Assembly (NCBI GenBank): GCA_003450815.1
Contig: DMES01000073.1
Coordinates: 1 to 63,854, forward strand
Length of the DNA stretch: 63,854 nt
Source of the DNA: Elusimicrobiota bacterium
Lineage (GTDB): Bacteria > Elusimicrobiota > Elusimicrobia > Elusimicrobiales > UBA9959
Direction of reading: 5' to 3'
The translations under genes were made by a program, and so were the position numbers. Of the stretch, positions 33,438 to 42,679 are shown one piece after another (the stretch's first letter is position 1; each line of letters opens with the position of its first letter). A model generated the notes under the pieces. The model searched no databases. It had not been told where the DNA came from and was given only the letters and a program-made list of their open reading frames with translations.

Positions 33438-34486
33438 ATTTTAGTCCTTACTTTCCAGGCCTGTACTACTTCCTCAAAGATCTTAGGCAAAGGCACCGTG
33501 ATGTCCCAGCCGGGATAGTGCGCGCGCATCTTTGAAAGATCTGAGATGTAGCAGATATGGTCGCCCTCGCGGTTTTTGTCCACATATTCGTATTTCATTT
33601 TTTTGCCGGTTAAGCTCTCGGCTATGGAGAAAGCTTCAAGGATGGAACATGAGTTGCCGCGCCCTCCGCCCAGATTATAAACTTCCGCAATCCTCGGCTT
33701 TTCAATAAAAAACTCTATGAACCGGGCCACATCCGCGGAGTGTATATTATCCCTGACTTGTTTGCCCTTGTAGCCGTATATCCTGTAAAGACGCCCTTCA
33801 AGGTTGGCTTTTACGAGGTAGCTTAGGAAGCCATGCAGTTCCACGCCAGAATGGTTGGGCCCGGTGAGGCAGCCGCCCCGCAGACAGCAGGTCTTTATGC
33901 CGAAGTACCTGCCGTATTCCTGCACCATCAGGTCGGCCGCCGCTTTGGACGCCCCAAAAATGGAATGCTTGGACTGGTCAATTTGGAAATCTTCAGCTAT
34001 GCCGCCCTTGAATTTCTCATCGGCGTAATCCCATCTTGTTTCAAGTTCCGCGAGTTTTATTCTGTTGGGGGCGTCTCCGTAGACCTTGTTCGTGGACATA
34101 TAGACGAACACGCCTTCGGGAATGTGTCTCCTTGTCGCCTCCAGCAGGTTCAACGTTCCAACAGCGTTCACATCAAAATCGTCAAAAGGCCTGGAAGCGG
34201 CCAGGTCATGGCTAGGCTGGGCCGCGGTATGTATTATGGAATCGGGTTTTAATCCGCCTATATAAGCCAGTATGGATTCTCGGTCGCGTATATCAATGCT
34301 GGAGTGCTTAAAATTAGGATAACGGGCTGTAAGTTCCTTGCGCCTCCAGCTGGTATCCCCTTCAGGCCCGAAAAAATCGGCGCGCATATTGTTGTCAATG
34401 CCGTAGACTTCATGGCTTTTTTCCGCGAAATGGGAAACCACTTCGCTGCCTATCAGACCGCTTGAACCAGTAACAAGTATTTTCAT
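33434..34486 (-). CDS. NAD-dependent sugar-nucleotide epimerase 2 (CDP-paratose-epimerase-like)
   Basis: 350-residue extended SDR with GSSGLIG and MSTNKVYGDAPN. The catalytic Tyr of the YxxxK motif is replaced by Phe (SIFGASK). The region CCLRGGCLTGPNHSGVELHG is highly characteristic of a subfamily annotated as CDP-paratose 2-epimerase-like. Either the subfamily uses another residue or the protein is a non-catalytic partner of the epimerase encoded downstream. Confidence 0.85.
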   Translation of the reverse strand: MKILVTGSSGLIGSEVVSHFAEKSHEVYGIDNNMRADFFGPEGDTSWRRKELTARYPNFKHSSIDIRDRESILAYIGGLKPDSIIHTAAQPSHDLAASRPFDDFDVNAVGTLNLLEATRRHIPEGVFVYMSTNKVYGDAPNRIKLAELETRWDYADEKFKGGIAEDFQIDQSKHSIFGASKAAADLMVQEYGRYFGIKTCCLRGGCLTGPNHSGVELHGFLSYLVKANLEGRLYRIYGYKGKQVRDNIHSADVARFIEFFIEKPRIAEVYNLGGGRGNSCSILEAFSIAESLTGKKMKYEYVDKNREGDHICYISDLSKMRAHYPGWDITVPLPKIFEEVVQAWKVRTKI

Positions 34487-34556
34487 AAATTCCTTTATTT
34501 GCCAGGGAATTGCTGTTGCAATCGTCGCTTCAGACGGCTCTCAACACAATTCCAGA

Positions 34557-36005
34557 TCAGCCCATTCTGCTGTATTCCTCATTGATGTAGCGTCCCAGCT
34601 CAGCCAGGCTTTTTTCCCTTGCCAGCACACGCAGGTAACGGAGTATATACACGGGATTTTTCAGTGTGAAAAGCGCGACATCAAGAAGGAACCGCGCGTC
34701 CAGAAGATAGTCCTGCCAGATATTTTTAAGGTTCTCTTCCCAAAGTTTTTTGCGCATTTCCACAAGTTCTTCTGGTTTGAAATTTATAGACATTATGGGT
34801 TTTTTGGATTCCCTGCCATAGAATGCTTCGCCCGGTATCAGCCAGTTATTCTGCGTCGCCATATCATGCAGCTCCGTGCCGGGGTACGGGGTAAGTATAA
34901 AAAATTCGGTGCAATCCGCATCTATTTCGCGGGCAAGCATTCTTGTCTGTTCTATATCCTCCTGAGTTTCCCCTGGACTTCCGATGATAAAATTGGCCAT
35001 GTCGCGTATGCCTAACTTTTTACAGAGCTTAAATGTTTCCCTGATTTGTTCCACAGTTTGGTGTTTCTTGAGCGCGTTAAGGACCTTCTGTGAGCCGCTT
35101 TCAACGCCGAATTCTATTTGCAGGCAGCCGGCCGCCACCATGGCTTTCAGCATTTCTTCGTCAAGCGTTTCTATCCTGCCCTGACAGGCCCAGGAAATAC
35201 CGGGGCATTCCTTTTTCAGGATGGCGCACATTTCAATCAGCCAGTCTTTCTTTATGGTAAGCGTGTCGTCGGCGAACAGGACGGCTTCAAGTCCATAGGC
35301 GGCCCTAAGTTCTTTTATCTCGGCCACCACGTTCGCCGGAGAGCGGAAGCGTACTTTTCTGCCGAATATTTTATGGCTGGAACAGAATATGCACTGATAT
35401 GGGCAGCCACGTGTGGCTATCAGAGTGGTGGCTTTCACCCATTGACCACGTATAAGGCTGAGCCGCTTGGTGTACCATTTGATATTCAAAAGGTGGCGCG
35501 AGGGGAATGACAAAGCGTCCAGGTCGGTTATCAGCTCGCGGGCAGGGGTAATGACGGGAACTCCGTCTTTTTTAAACCCTATGCCGCGCACTCCCGAGAG
35601 TGAACCGCCGGAGCGGATAGCGTCAAACAATTCAGGTGCGGTTTCTTCGCCTTCTCCATAAACGACCACATCCACCGACGGCTCTGAAATCAGCCTTTCG
35701 GGAATAAGGGTAGGGTGTACGCCTCCGGCAATAACTTTAACAGAAGGGTCGAGCTTTTTGCACAGACCGGCGTAATAAAGGAGCTTATTTTCCTGGGCGG
35801 TTAGGCAGGTTATGCCTACCGCAAAAGCGTTCTGCTCTTTGAAAAAAGAGACGAACTCCGCCTCGTTGTCGCCATGCACCGGGTCGTACAAAGATACCGT
35901 ATAGCCTTTTTCCTCAAGCCTTTTAGCCACATACAAAAGGCCAAGCGGGGGCTGGGGCCTGTAATCTACGCGGGGGTTTATAAGGAGTATTTTTTTGTCG
36001 TTCAT
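34557..36005 (-). CDS. B12-binding-domain radical SAM protein 3
   Basis: 482 residues. B12-binding-like domain (LLINPRVDYRPQPPLGLLYVAKRLEEKG; only the start given) and radical SAM core with cluster motif CPYQCIFC in TRGCPYQCIFCSSH, then FADDTLTIKKDWL and FGVESGSQKVLNALKKH, as in the hopanoid- and bacteriochlorophyll-type methyltransferase class. First gene of the minus-strand locus; a 129-nt divergent region separates it from RNase R. Confidence 0.9.
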   Translation of the reverse strand: MNDKKILLINPRVDYRPQPPLGLLYVAKRLEEKGYTVSLYDPVHGDNEAEFVSFFKEQNAFAVGITCLTAQENKLLYYAGLCKKLDPSVKVIAGGVHPTLIPERLISEPSVDVVVYGEGEETAPELFDAIRSGGSLSGVRGIGFKKDGVPVITPARELITDLDALSFPSRHLLNIKWYTKRLSLIRGQWVKATTLIATRGCPYQCIFCSSHKIFGRKVRFRSPANVVAEIKELRAAYGLEAVLFADDTLTIKKDWLIEMCAILKKECPGISWACQGRIETLDEEMLKAMVAAGCLQIEFGVESGSQKVLNALKKHQTVEQIRETFKLCKKLGIRDMANFIIGSPGETQEDIEQTRMLAREIDADCTEFFILTPYPGTELHDMATQNNWLIPGEAFYGRESKKPIMSINFKPEELVEMRKKLWEENLKNIWQDYLLDARFLLDVALFTLKNPVYILRYLRVLAREKSLAELGRYINEEYSRMG

Positions 36006-36134
36006 ATCGCCGGGATCACTTTGTTGAAAATATTTTTAACCGCGCACACTTCCGCCGTACGGAAACTATTCTAACAAATTGCGCGGCGACAATAAACCGG
36101 CGGAAACCCGCGTTTTTATTGTATTATAAAACCT

Positions 36135-38174
36135 ATGAAACAATATTGGAAAAAACATGAGCGGCGCCCGGCCGCGAAACAGGCATCACCCCGCCGCAAG
36201 CTTCCGGGCAGACAAGCGGAAGGGGGGGGGCAACCGTATGCAAAGGGGGCGTCCCAGGACATTCTTGAAGGCGTGATACAGCATCACGGAGGATTCGCTT
36301 TTTTACTTGCTGAAACCGAAGGCGGCAGCGATGTGTTTTTGAGGGGCCGTGGGCTTGACCTTGCCATGGACGGGGACCGCGTACAGGCGAAAGTGCGCCG
36401 TGAGCGCAATGGCCGCTTATTGGGCGAGATAACTTGTGTCCTTAAACGCGCCCATACTTCCACGGTAGGCATTCTTAAACACTCGTCCGGAGGCTGGGCA
36501 TTATTCCCTGAAAAAGGCTTTGCCCCGCCTGCCCAGGTTATAGGTTTTGCGCCGAAGATAAAACCAAGAGAAGGAGCTTTTGCCGTGCTGGTGATAACGC
36601 GCTGGCCCACGGCGGATGCAGGAGCCGCAGGAACAATAACCGAGGTGCTTGGAGACCCTGACAATGTGCGCGTGCGCATAAACGCGCTGCTGCGGGCGCG
36701 CGATATTATAGAAGATTTCCCGAAAGAAGCTCTGGCTCAAAGCGCCGCGTTCGGCTCAAAGCTTGAAAGCGCTCATTGGAAAGGCCGGGAGGAACTGTTC
36801 CACCTACCGATAGTGACTATAGACGGAGCCGACGCGAAGGATTTCGACGACGCGGTTTCGCTTGAGCGCGTGGACGGGAATCTGCTGCGGCTCGGAGTGC
36901 ATATAGCCGATGTGGCGCACTATGTGCAGGCGGGAACCGCGCTTGACAAAGAAGCCTACTTGCGCGGCACAAGCGTGTACCTGCCGGACAGGGTAGTTCC
37001 CATGCTGCCGCCGGCGCTTTCCAATAATTTGTGCAGCCTGGTACCGAACCAGCCAAGGCTCACGCTGTCCATATTCATGGACATTAATTCCAGCGGCCGG
37101 GTGACGCGGCGGCGCATGGCCCGGACTGTAATCCGTTCCTGCCGGCGCTTTACCTACGACGAGGTGGAACTGCTCCTTAACGATAAAGAGGTGCCAGCAG
37201 TACCGCCGGCGGTGGCGCAAGCAATCCCGCGCATGGGCGAGCTTGCAGTCCTCCTTAACAAAGTCAGGGTAAAACGGGGCGCTTTGGATTTCAACCTGCC
37301 GGAATATAAAGTGGAAACTGACCCTGACGGCAAACCTTTGAAGGTAGTGCTGCGCCCAAGGCTTCAAAGCCACCGCCTGATAGAGGAATTCATGCTGCTC
37401 GCTAACGAGTCAGTGGCCACAGAGCTGATGGCCGCAAAGATCCCGTTTTTGCACCGCCGCCACGACGCGCCGGACCCCGCCAAGTTAAAAGCCCTGGCGG
37501 AAACGCTGAAAGATCTGGGCTTGTCGGCTGGACACATTACTGGCGGCAACACCCACAAAGGGCTGCAGGATGTGCTGCGCCAGGCGAGCGGAAACCCGCT
37601 TGAGGATATAATGAATTCCCTGATAGTGCGCAGCATGCGTCAGGCGGTTTACTCTCCGGAATCATCCGGGCATTTCGGCATAGCGGCGCGGGCCTACTCC
37701 CACTTTACTTCGCCCATCCGCAGATATCCGGATCTGATGACGCACCGGGCGGTAATAGCGTTTCTGGCCGGCAGGAAAGAAAACTTCGTCAATTTTACGC
37801 TTGAAAAAGCGGGCGTACATTGCTCGGTGCGGGAACGCGCGGCGGCGGAGGCGGAACACAAATCCGTTGACCTGATGCGCGCCGAACTTTTTAAGTCACA
37901 GGTCGGCGCAGTAATGGACGGCACTGTGACGGCGGTCACCGAAAGCGGCGCGTTTATACGCTTAGGAGACACGGGCGCTGAAGGGCTGCTGCGCGGCTCC
38001 ACTTTAAAACCCGGCTCCAAGGTGAGCGTAAAGGTATCCGCCGTTGACACCGCAAAGGGCCAAATTGATTTGGCGCCAATAGCTCAAAAGATCCCGCCAG
38101 CCGCGAATTGGCAGGTGTCACACTGGGAAAAGCGTAAACACCATAGCGGCCGCGGAAGGGGAAGGCGGGGATAA
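36135..38174 (+). CDS. rnr: Ribonuclease R
   Basis: 679-residue processive 3'-5' exoribonuclease that degrades structured RNA. A basic N-terminus (about 1-40), cold-shock-type OB folds, the RNB catalytic domain with IDGADAKDFDDAVSL (near residues 229-243) holding the metal-binding aspartates, then HFTSPIRRYPDL, and a C-terminal S1 domain (VGAVMDGTVTAVTESGAFIRL). It ends in an Arg/Gly-rich tail. TATTATAAAA directly upstream could be a -10 region. Confidence 0.95.
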   Translation: MKQYWKKHERRPAAKQASPRRKLPGRQAEGGGQPYAKGASQDILEGVIQHHGGFAFLLAETEGGSDVFLRGRGLDLAMDGDRVQAKVRRERNGRLLGEITCVLKRAHTSTVGILKHSSGGWALFPEKGFAPPAQVIGFAPKIKPREGAFAVLVITRWPTADAGAAGTITEVLGDPDNVRVRINALLRARDIIEDFPKEALAQSAAFGSKLESAHWKGREELFHLPIVTIDGADAKDFDDAVSLERVDGNLLRLGVHIADVAHYVQAGTALDKEAYLRGTSVYLPDRVVPMLPPALSNNLCSLVPNQPRLTLSIFMDINSSGRVTRRRMARTVIRSCRRFTYDEVELLLNDKEVPAVPPAVAQAIPRMGELAVLLNKVRVKRGALDFNLPEYKVETDPDGKPLKVVLRPRLQSHRLIEEFMLLANESVATELMAAKIPFLHRRHDAPDPAKLKALAETLKDLGLSAGHITGGNTHKGLQDVLRQASGNPLEDIMNSLIVRSMRQAVYSPESSGHFGIAARAYSHFTSPIRRYPDLMTHRAVIAFLAGRKENFVNFTLEKAGVHCSVRERAAAEAEHKSVDLMRAELFKSQVGAVMDGTVTAVTESGAFIRLGDTGAEGLLRGSTLKPGSKVSVKVSAVDTAKGQIDLAPIAQKIPPAANWQVSHWEKRKHHSGRGRGRRG

Positions 38175-38180
38175 TTTTTA

Positions 38181-38891
38181 TTACTTAACCAAAAGAGTTT
38201 TTATCTTTTCTATGTCCTGAAGATAGGCTGGATTTTTCAGGAGCTGGGTGTGGAATTCATCTCCGAAAATCTTTCCGGCCGCTATATCGCTGGGGTAGTG
38301 CACCCCGCCTATAACACGATCGCCGGCTATTTCGTCCGCCTTCCTGATAAATTCGTCCTTTCTTTCAGGCATAATATCGCCCAGCACGTCTGCAAAAACC
38401 CTAGCGAATAACGAATGGCCGCTGGGATAGGAAAAACTCCCGCTCTTTCTTATGCAGGGCTTGGCGTCAGGATAAGCGTTGTAAGGCCTTATCCGCCGAT
38501 AGCGGTTTTTCATTATATTAGCGGCCTCATCTAAATCTGAGGCCACACGCTCAAAAAACGCTTTCACCTCAGGCGGGCGGGGCTCGGCAAAAGGGTTCTT
38601 CCCGGCCCAAAAAAAATCATATGAAGCGTCCGCGGTAGCGGAAGACCTGGCGCAATCGGCGGCTGTGCGTTTTGCCTGCCAATCCAGCACAGCCTCAATA
38701 TCCGCCTTCTGTTCAACTGAGTTTTCCGCCGGTGGAGGGGGAAAGTCGGCGGACCTGAATGGTTCCGCGCTTACGTAAAATATTTCACGGACCGCATGAG
38801 CCGCAGGTGCGGCGGGAATATTCCGGTTAGCGCAAGCCCCAAGCGCAAGCGCCAAAACAAACAGCAAAAGGTTTTTTCTTTTTAAATTCAT
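38181..38891 (-). CDS. PAP2-type acid phosphatase, probable lipoprotein
   Basis: 236 residues from ATG 38891; a farther in-frame ATG at 38942 puts 17 unusual residues in front of the signal peptide. The signal ends in LALGAC, a lipobox. The class A acid phosphatase/PAP2 motif set is complete: RRIRPYNAYPD, SYPSGHSLFARV and GDRVIGGVHYPSDIAAGK. It should remove phosphate from phosphoesters in the periplasm. It converges on RNase R with only 6 nt between the stops. Confidence 0.9.
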   Translation of the reverse strand: MNLKRKNLLLFVLALALGACANRNIPAAPAAHAVREIFYVSAEPFRSADFPPPPAENSVEQKADIEAVLDWQAKRTAADCARSSATADASYDFFWAGKNPFAEPRPPEVKAFFERVASDLDEAANIMKNRYRRIRPYNAYPDAKPCIRKSGSFSYPSGHSLFARVFADVLGDIMPERKDEFIRKADEIAGDRVIGGVHYPSDIAAGKIFGDEFHTQLLKNPAYLQDIEKIKTLLVK

Positions 38892-39040
38892 AGAACAATT
38901 ATAACATGATAAGGAACGCTGCCACCAAACACCAAAGGGCAAATAGATTCATTCTCCACGCGCAAAAGGCCTTACCGGCGGCATAAACGTTCGGTGAAAG
39001 AGCATGGCAAAACTGTGAAACGATTTTCACTGTAGGGAGC

Positions 39041-39138
39041 CGGCAGGTTTTCTGCGCGCTCCGAGACCGGGTTTTATGTGAAGAAGGCCGGGGCCTTCCG
39101 CCGGCTCCGGGACTCGGCAAAAAACAAAGTTTTTTGCC
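39041..39138. repeat. Dispersed 22-nt word plus hairpins in a 318-nt gene-free stretch
   Basis: CGGCAGGTT...GCGCGCTCC at 39041-39062 repeats the arm word at 2029-2050 and 2111-2132. It sits in a wider stem GGAGCCGGC / GCCGGCTCC, with GAAGGCC/GGCCTTC inside, and is followed by a perfect hairpin GGCAAAAAAC / GTTTTTTGCC (39116-39138). The last could terminate the minus-strand gene ending at 39210. Nothing else is seen between 38892 and 39209. Confidence 0.6.
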
Positions 39139-39209
39139 TCAGACATCCTCGCCGTCCCATAGGGATTCGCTCCAGACCCCCGGCCTTAGTTCATGCCGCT
39201 TAATTAATC

Positions 39210-39857
39210 TTAGATGGCATCTCGAATGATATTTTTGAATGTCTCGGGGATTTCTTTAAGCGCGGTTAATCCTACTTTATTAAAAAATGGCCGCAAACAG
39301 TTTGTCTCGATAAAATCCAAATCTATTCTATTAACCTCAACCTCTGCTGTGGATATTTCGACATCTCCGGTTATTTTGAACTCCTTAGGGAGAGCATCAA
39401 CCGCCCGTTCACTCCGAAAGCCTTCGGAAGTTGCGGCGCATTTCCCCTCAACATTTGCAAGACATATTGTAAATATTATTTTGTTTGTATATTCAAAATG
39501 GGTGTAAATCTTTTTAGCAAAGGGAATAAAATCTTTAATGCACCCAATCAGCATCTCTGGATAAATTGCATTGGTTATCGGATGCGTTGCTCCCCTGCCA
39601 TAAACGATCTGCCCTTTACTTTTTATTTGTGTAAAGGTGACAAAAGAATTATCATCACCTCGGAAATACAAATAATCTTCTATTTTGTGGAAATAATCAT
39701 AATTTTTAGTTCCTGAACCGAATGGAGCCAACTGCATAATCTGATTAGGAATCCAATAAGAATTTTCTTCATTTTTGGGAATTATCATCCCAACACATGG
39801 GGTTATTTTTAGAAAAAATCTCGGCAATTTAGAGTTTAAAATATTTTCTTCACACAT
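39210..39857 (-). CDS. Hypothetical protein, AT-rich accessory island
   Basis: 215 residues, no signal peptide or membrane segment. Mixed alpha/beta composition with several Cys and aromatic residues. I recognise no family. It follows the 117-residue membrane protein by 2 nt and is probably co-expressed. Codon use is clearly more AT-rich than in the flanking genes, suggesting recent acquisition. Confidence 0.65.
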   Translation of the reverse strand: MCEENILNSKLPRFFLKITPCVGMIIPKNEENSYWIPNQIMQLAPFGSGTKNYDYFHKIEDYLYFRGDDNSFVTFTQIKSKGQIVYGRGATHPITNAIYPEMLIGCIKDFIPFAKKIYTHFEYTNKIIFTICLANVEGKCAATSEGFRSERAVDALPKEFKITGDVEISTAEVEVNRIDLDFIETNCLRPFFNKVGLTALKEIPETFKNIIRDAI

Positions 39858-39859
39858 AA

Positions 39860-40213
39860 CTATTTCTCCTTTTTATCAATAATTCCCCACAAACCTCTTA
39901 CATCTTCTACAAGACCCTTGATAAGATCTGTGTCTGGATAGGGAAGTTTAGTAATAGCGTCGCTTTGCCCTTCCATTTTTTCAAGTCGGCTTTTTAATTT
40001 TATAATTACGCCCCCATATTTAATACTTTCAATCTTTTCAACGATTCTGTCTACAAATTGGTTAACTGACCTATTATTTAAAATAAACTCCCCATAAACC
40101 ACCAAGCCGATAAAGGCAAAAAACGCATATTTAATGTTTGCTAATTTTATTGCTGCCAGTGCTAGACAAATAAAGCCAAAACAAATTAGATGTCTAAAAA
40201 ATTTTAGCCTCAT
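39860..40213 (-). CDS. Small membrane protein with coiled-coil tail, AT-rich island
   Basis: 117 residues. Two close hydrophobic segments (about 8-45), then a charged helical tail with likely coiled coil (VDRIVEKIESIKYGGVIIKL and KSRLEKMEG). Operon with the gene at 39210-39857. Unknown function; a membrane-anchored partner for the downstream soluble protein is plausible. The 237-nt gap upstream (40214-40450) shows no gene and probably contains its promoter. Confidence 0.62.
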   Translation of the reverse strand: MRLKFFRHLICFGFICLALAAIKLANIKYAFFAFIGLVVYGEFILNNRSVNQFVDRIVEKIESIKYGGVIIKLKSRLEKMEGQSDAITKLPYPDTDLIKGLVEDVRGLWGIIDKKEK

Positions 40214-40450
40214 GTTCTATCCCCTTTCTGCGCTATATAAAAGTTTTTACTATACGAGTTGTTTATAATTTTGTGAACTGTCTTCTAATGTTTCAAATCG
40301 CAGTGAAACTTGGGCGAATTGTAATACCAGCCATCTGCTTACCGCAGGCAACTAATTGAATAACGTAGCCTGATTCTTGTTTTAAACCATCCGTCTTAGG
40401 CAAGCGAGTGAATAGCACATATGTGATTACAGATTTTTATATTTTAACAG

Positions 40451-42664
40451 CTACCTACCGCAGCGGAACCCGTTGCTGACGAGCGAGGAGGACGGAGCAT
40501 AGAACGCGTTGAAAGTAAACACCCCGGCTGACACATCGTCGGGCCAGCCGCCCCCACGGATTACCGCATTGGTCGTTAGCCCGCCAAAGTACTTGCCCAC
40601 TCCATAAGCGCTAGTCCAACTGCTATTTGAAGGACCAAGAAGCGGTCGCTCCTGGCTTAAATCAGGGCTTGTACTACTCCAGTCATACCAACCGCTCGTA
40701 TTAAAAGTAACTCCACCAGGTGTACCCTGCGTTCCAGTCGCGCCAGCTCCATAAATCCATTCCGACACATTCCCCGACCAGTCCCAGATTTCTCCTCCAT
40801 TTGAAAGGACAAGCTTTGCCTTTGCATCTCTGCCGGTACCGAATTCCGGAGTAGCACCTATATAACTTGCACTGTCGGTTATACTAAGATTACCGCGCTT
40901 TAAACCACCGCCGGCAGACACTAGACTGCCTATTATTCCATTAGCCCAGTTGGCTGTTTGGGCTTCAATATTTCTGTTGACAGTCTGTGCTTCCGCTATG
41001 GTAAGCAAGTGATATCCTGACCCAAGAGCGGAACATGCCGCTATTGAACTAGATAGATCAATGTTCACCCAGGGAGTTATAACCGCCTGAGACGTTGCTA
41101 TCCCACTCACATTCTTTGCTTCGTATTGCATGACCCAAAAATCATTCGTTCCTATTGAAGAATTTCCTGGAACGAACACCCATTCTCCCCCAGCGGCTGG
41201 CGGTGTCGGGGTTGTATCGGAGGCCGAAGAAGATTGTCCTGAGCAATTGTCCACAGCATCACAAGCACTAACCGTATAAGAATAAGCGGTAGAGGCTGTA
41301 AGACCGGTATTACTATAGGTAGTGCCGGTTGGCATGGCTATGGGCGTAACGCCACCGTTCCTGTATATCTTGTAGTTTGTTACTCCGACATTATCGGTAG
41401 AGGCAGTCCAACTGAGGTTAATCTGGCTGCTGCTCACAGCTACGGCGGATAGGTTGGTTGGCACGGTGGGGGCTTGTGTGTCTGGCGACTTACCGCAGCG
41501 GAACCCAAATGTGTTAATCGAGTCGGATGTGCTGGCCTCTGCGCAAAAGGAGAACACCCCGGCGAACGCACCGTCCGCCCATGGCCCACCTCGGCGAGGT
41601 GCTTTGGTTGGTGCCCCGCCATAATAACTACCCACTCCATAAGCACCCGTCCAATTGCTGTTTGAAGGGCCAAGAACCGGTCGTTCCTGGTTTAAATCAG
41701 GGGTTACACTATTCCATTCATACCAAGCACTAGTAGCATAAAAAGCAACTCCGTCAGGAGCGCCCAACGTGCCACCTGCGCCAGTTCCATAAATCCATTC
41801 CCACACATTTCCTGACCAGTCCCAGATTTCTTCTCCATTGGAAAGAACAAGCTTTGCTTTTAAATTTCTGCTGGCACCATATTCCGCAGCACCACCTGCA
41901 TAACTTGCACTGTCGGTTATACCGACATTGCCACGTTTTAGACCGCCACCGGCAGACACCAGACTGCCAATTATTCCGTTAGCCCAATTGGCGGATTGAG
42001 CTTCAATGTTTCTGTTGATGGTCTGCGCTTCCGCTATTGTAATAAGATGATGGCCTGCTCCAAGAGCCGCGCAAGCAGCAACGGCCGTTGGGTGATTAAT
42101 ATATGACCAAGGAGTTACATCTGCCTGTGATGTCGCTACACCGCCCACATTCTTTGCTTCATATTTCATAACATAAAAATCATTGGTCCCAAGTGATAAA
42201 TTCCCTGGAACCAACACCCATTCACCTCCTACAATTGGTGGCAGTGTTGTGTCGGAAGCCGCAGAAGATTGTCCAGAGCAGTTACCAACACCATCGCAAG
42301 CACTTACCGTATAGGAATAAGCGGTAGAGGCTGTAAGGCCGGTATTACTATAGGTCGTGCCGGTTGGCATGGCTATGGGCGTAACGCCAGCGTTCCTGTA
42401 TATCTTGTAGTTAGTTACCCCCACATCGTCGCTAGAGGCGGTCCAACTGAGATTAATCTGGCTGCTGCTCACGGCTATGGCGGTTAGGTTGGTTGGCACG
42501 GTGGGTGTCTGTGCGTATAGCAAGGATGCCTTCCTTTGGGCCACCTTTTCATCCACTTTATCACCTGTTTTTTTGGCTGCTTTTATGAGGCCGAAACTAA
42601 AGCCGGCGTAAACTACCACCGGGATAATGAGGATAAAGAAAACACTAATAAGAAATTTTCGCAT
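40451..42664 (-). CDS. Secreted protein with duplicated FN3 + FGE-sulfatase-like module; probable DGR target
   Basis: 737 residues. Signal peptide (about 1-20), then two modules of about 340 residues, each a fibronectin type III domain (VPTNLxAxAVSSSQINLSWT) followed by a formylglycine-generating-enzyme/C-lectin-fold domain (TIAEAQTxNRNIEAQ, DWSGNVxEWIYG). Both modules end RGGxW ... AGVF ... GFRCG. Away from this tail the modules are similar; within it many residues differ. The ending matches the variable region of diversity-generating-retroelement targets. No reverse transcriptase is in the window. It may be displayed on the cell surface and bind ligands. Confidence 0.85.
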   Translation of the reverse strand: MRKFLISVFFILIIPVVVYAGFSFGLIKAAKKTGDKVDEKVAQRKASLLYAQTPTVPTNLTAIAVSSSQINLSWTASSDDVGVTNYKIYRNAGVTPIAMPTGTTYSNTGLTASTAYSYTVSACDGVGNCSGQSSAASDTTLPPIVGGEWVLVPGNLSLGTNDFYVMKYEAKNVGGVATSQADVTPWSYINHPTAVAACAALGAGHHLITIAEAQTINRNIEAQSANWANGIIGSLVSAGGGLKRGNVGITDSASYAGGAAEYGASRNLKAKLVLSNGEEIWDWSGNVWEWIYGTGAGGTLGAPDGVAFYATSAWYEWNSVTPDLNQERPVLGPSNSNWTGAYGVGSYYGGAPTKAPRRGGPWADGAFAGVFSFCAEASTSDSINTFGFRCGKSPDTQAPTVPTNLSAVAVSSSQINLSWTASTDNVGVTNYKIYRNGGVTPIAMPTGTTYSNTGLTASTAYSYTVSACDAVDNCSGQSSSASDTTPTPPAAGGEWVFVPGNSSIGTNDFWVMQYEAKNVSGIATSQAVITPWVNIDLSSSIAACSALGSGYHLLTIAEAQTVNRNIEAQTANWANGIIGSLVSAGGGLKRGNLSITDSASYIGATPEFGTGRDAKAKLVLSNGGEIWDWSGNVSEWIYGAGATGTQGTPGGVTFNTSGWYDWSSTSPDLSQERPLLGPSNSSWTSAYGVGKYFGGLTTNAVIRGGGWPDDVSAGVFTFNAFYAPSSSLVSNGFRCGR
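40454..40565 (-). other. Candidate DGR variable region 2 (C-terminal)
   Basis: Encodes RGGGWPDDVSAGVFTFNAFY, then APSSSLVSNGFRCGR-stop. The constant positions AGVFTFN, APS and GFRC match the usual DGR template product, while positions normally encoded by AAC in a template (around W+1 to W+5, after FN and before GFRC) are diverse. The 3' end GGGTTCCGCTGCGGTA is shared exactly with region 1. Confidence 0.55.
41490..41600 (-). other. Candidate DGR variable region 1 (end of first module)
   Basis: Encodes RGGPWADGAFAGVFSFCAEA, then STSDSINTFGFRCGK. It aligns with region 2 and differs mainly at the positions expected to vary. An internal variable region inside a duplicated target is uncommon. Confidence 0.5.
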
Positions 42665-42679
42665 ATGACTTGTCCGATA

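Larger units (their letters stand above)
40454..42511. repeat. Tandem duplication of a ~1.03-kb coding module
   Basis: 41480-42511 and 40454-41478 encode the same FN3-FGE architecture in frame, with long stretches of near-identical bases (for example around 41285-41345 and 42315-42375). The duplication is old enough for many substitutions outside the FN3 core. Confidence 0.85.

Noticed and set aside
39210..40213. Considered the AT-rich gene pair to be an antiphage defence system
   Set aside because: No nuclease, NTPase or other effector motif is visible; only a membrane protein and an unrecognised soluble protein.
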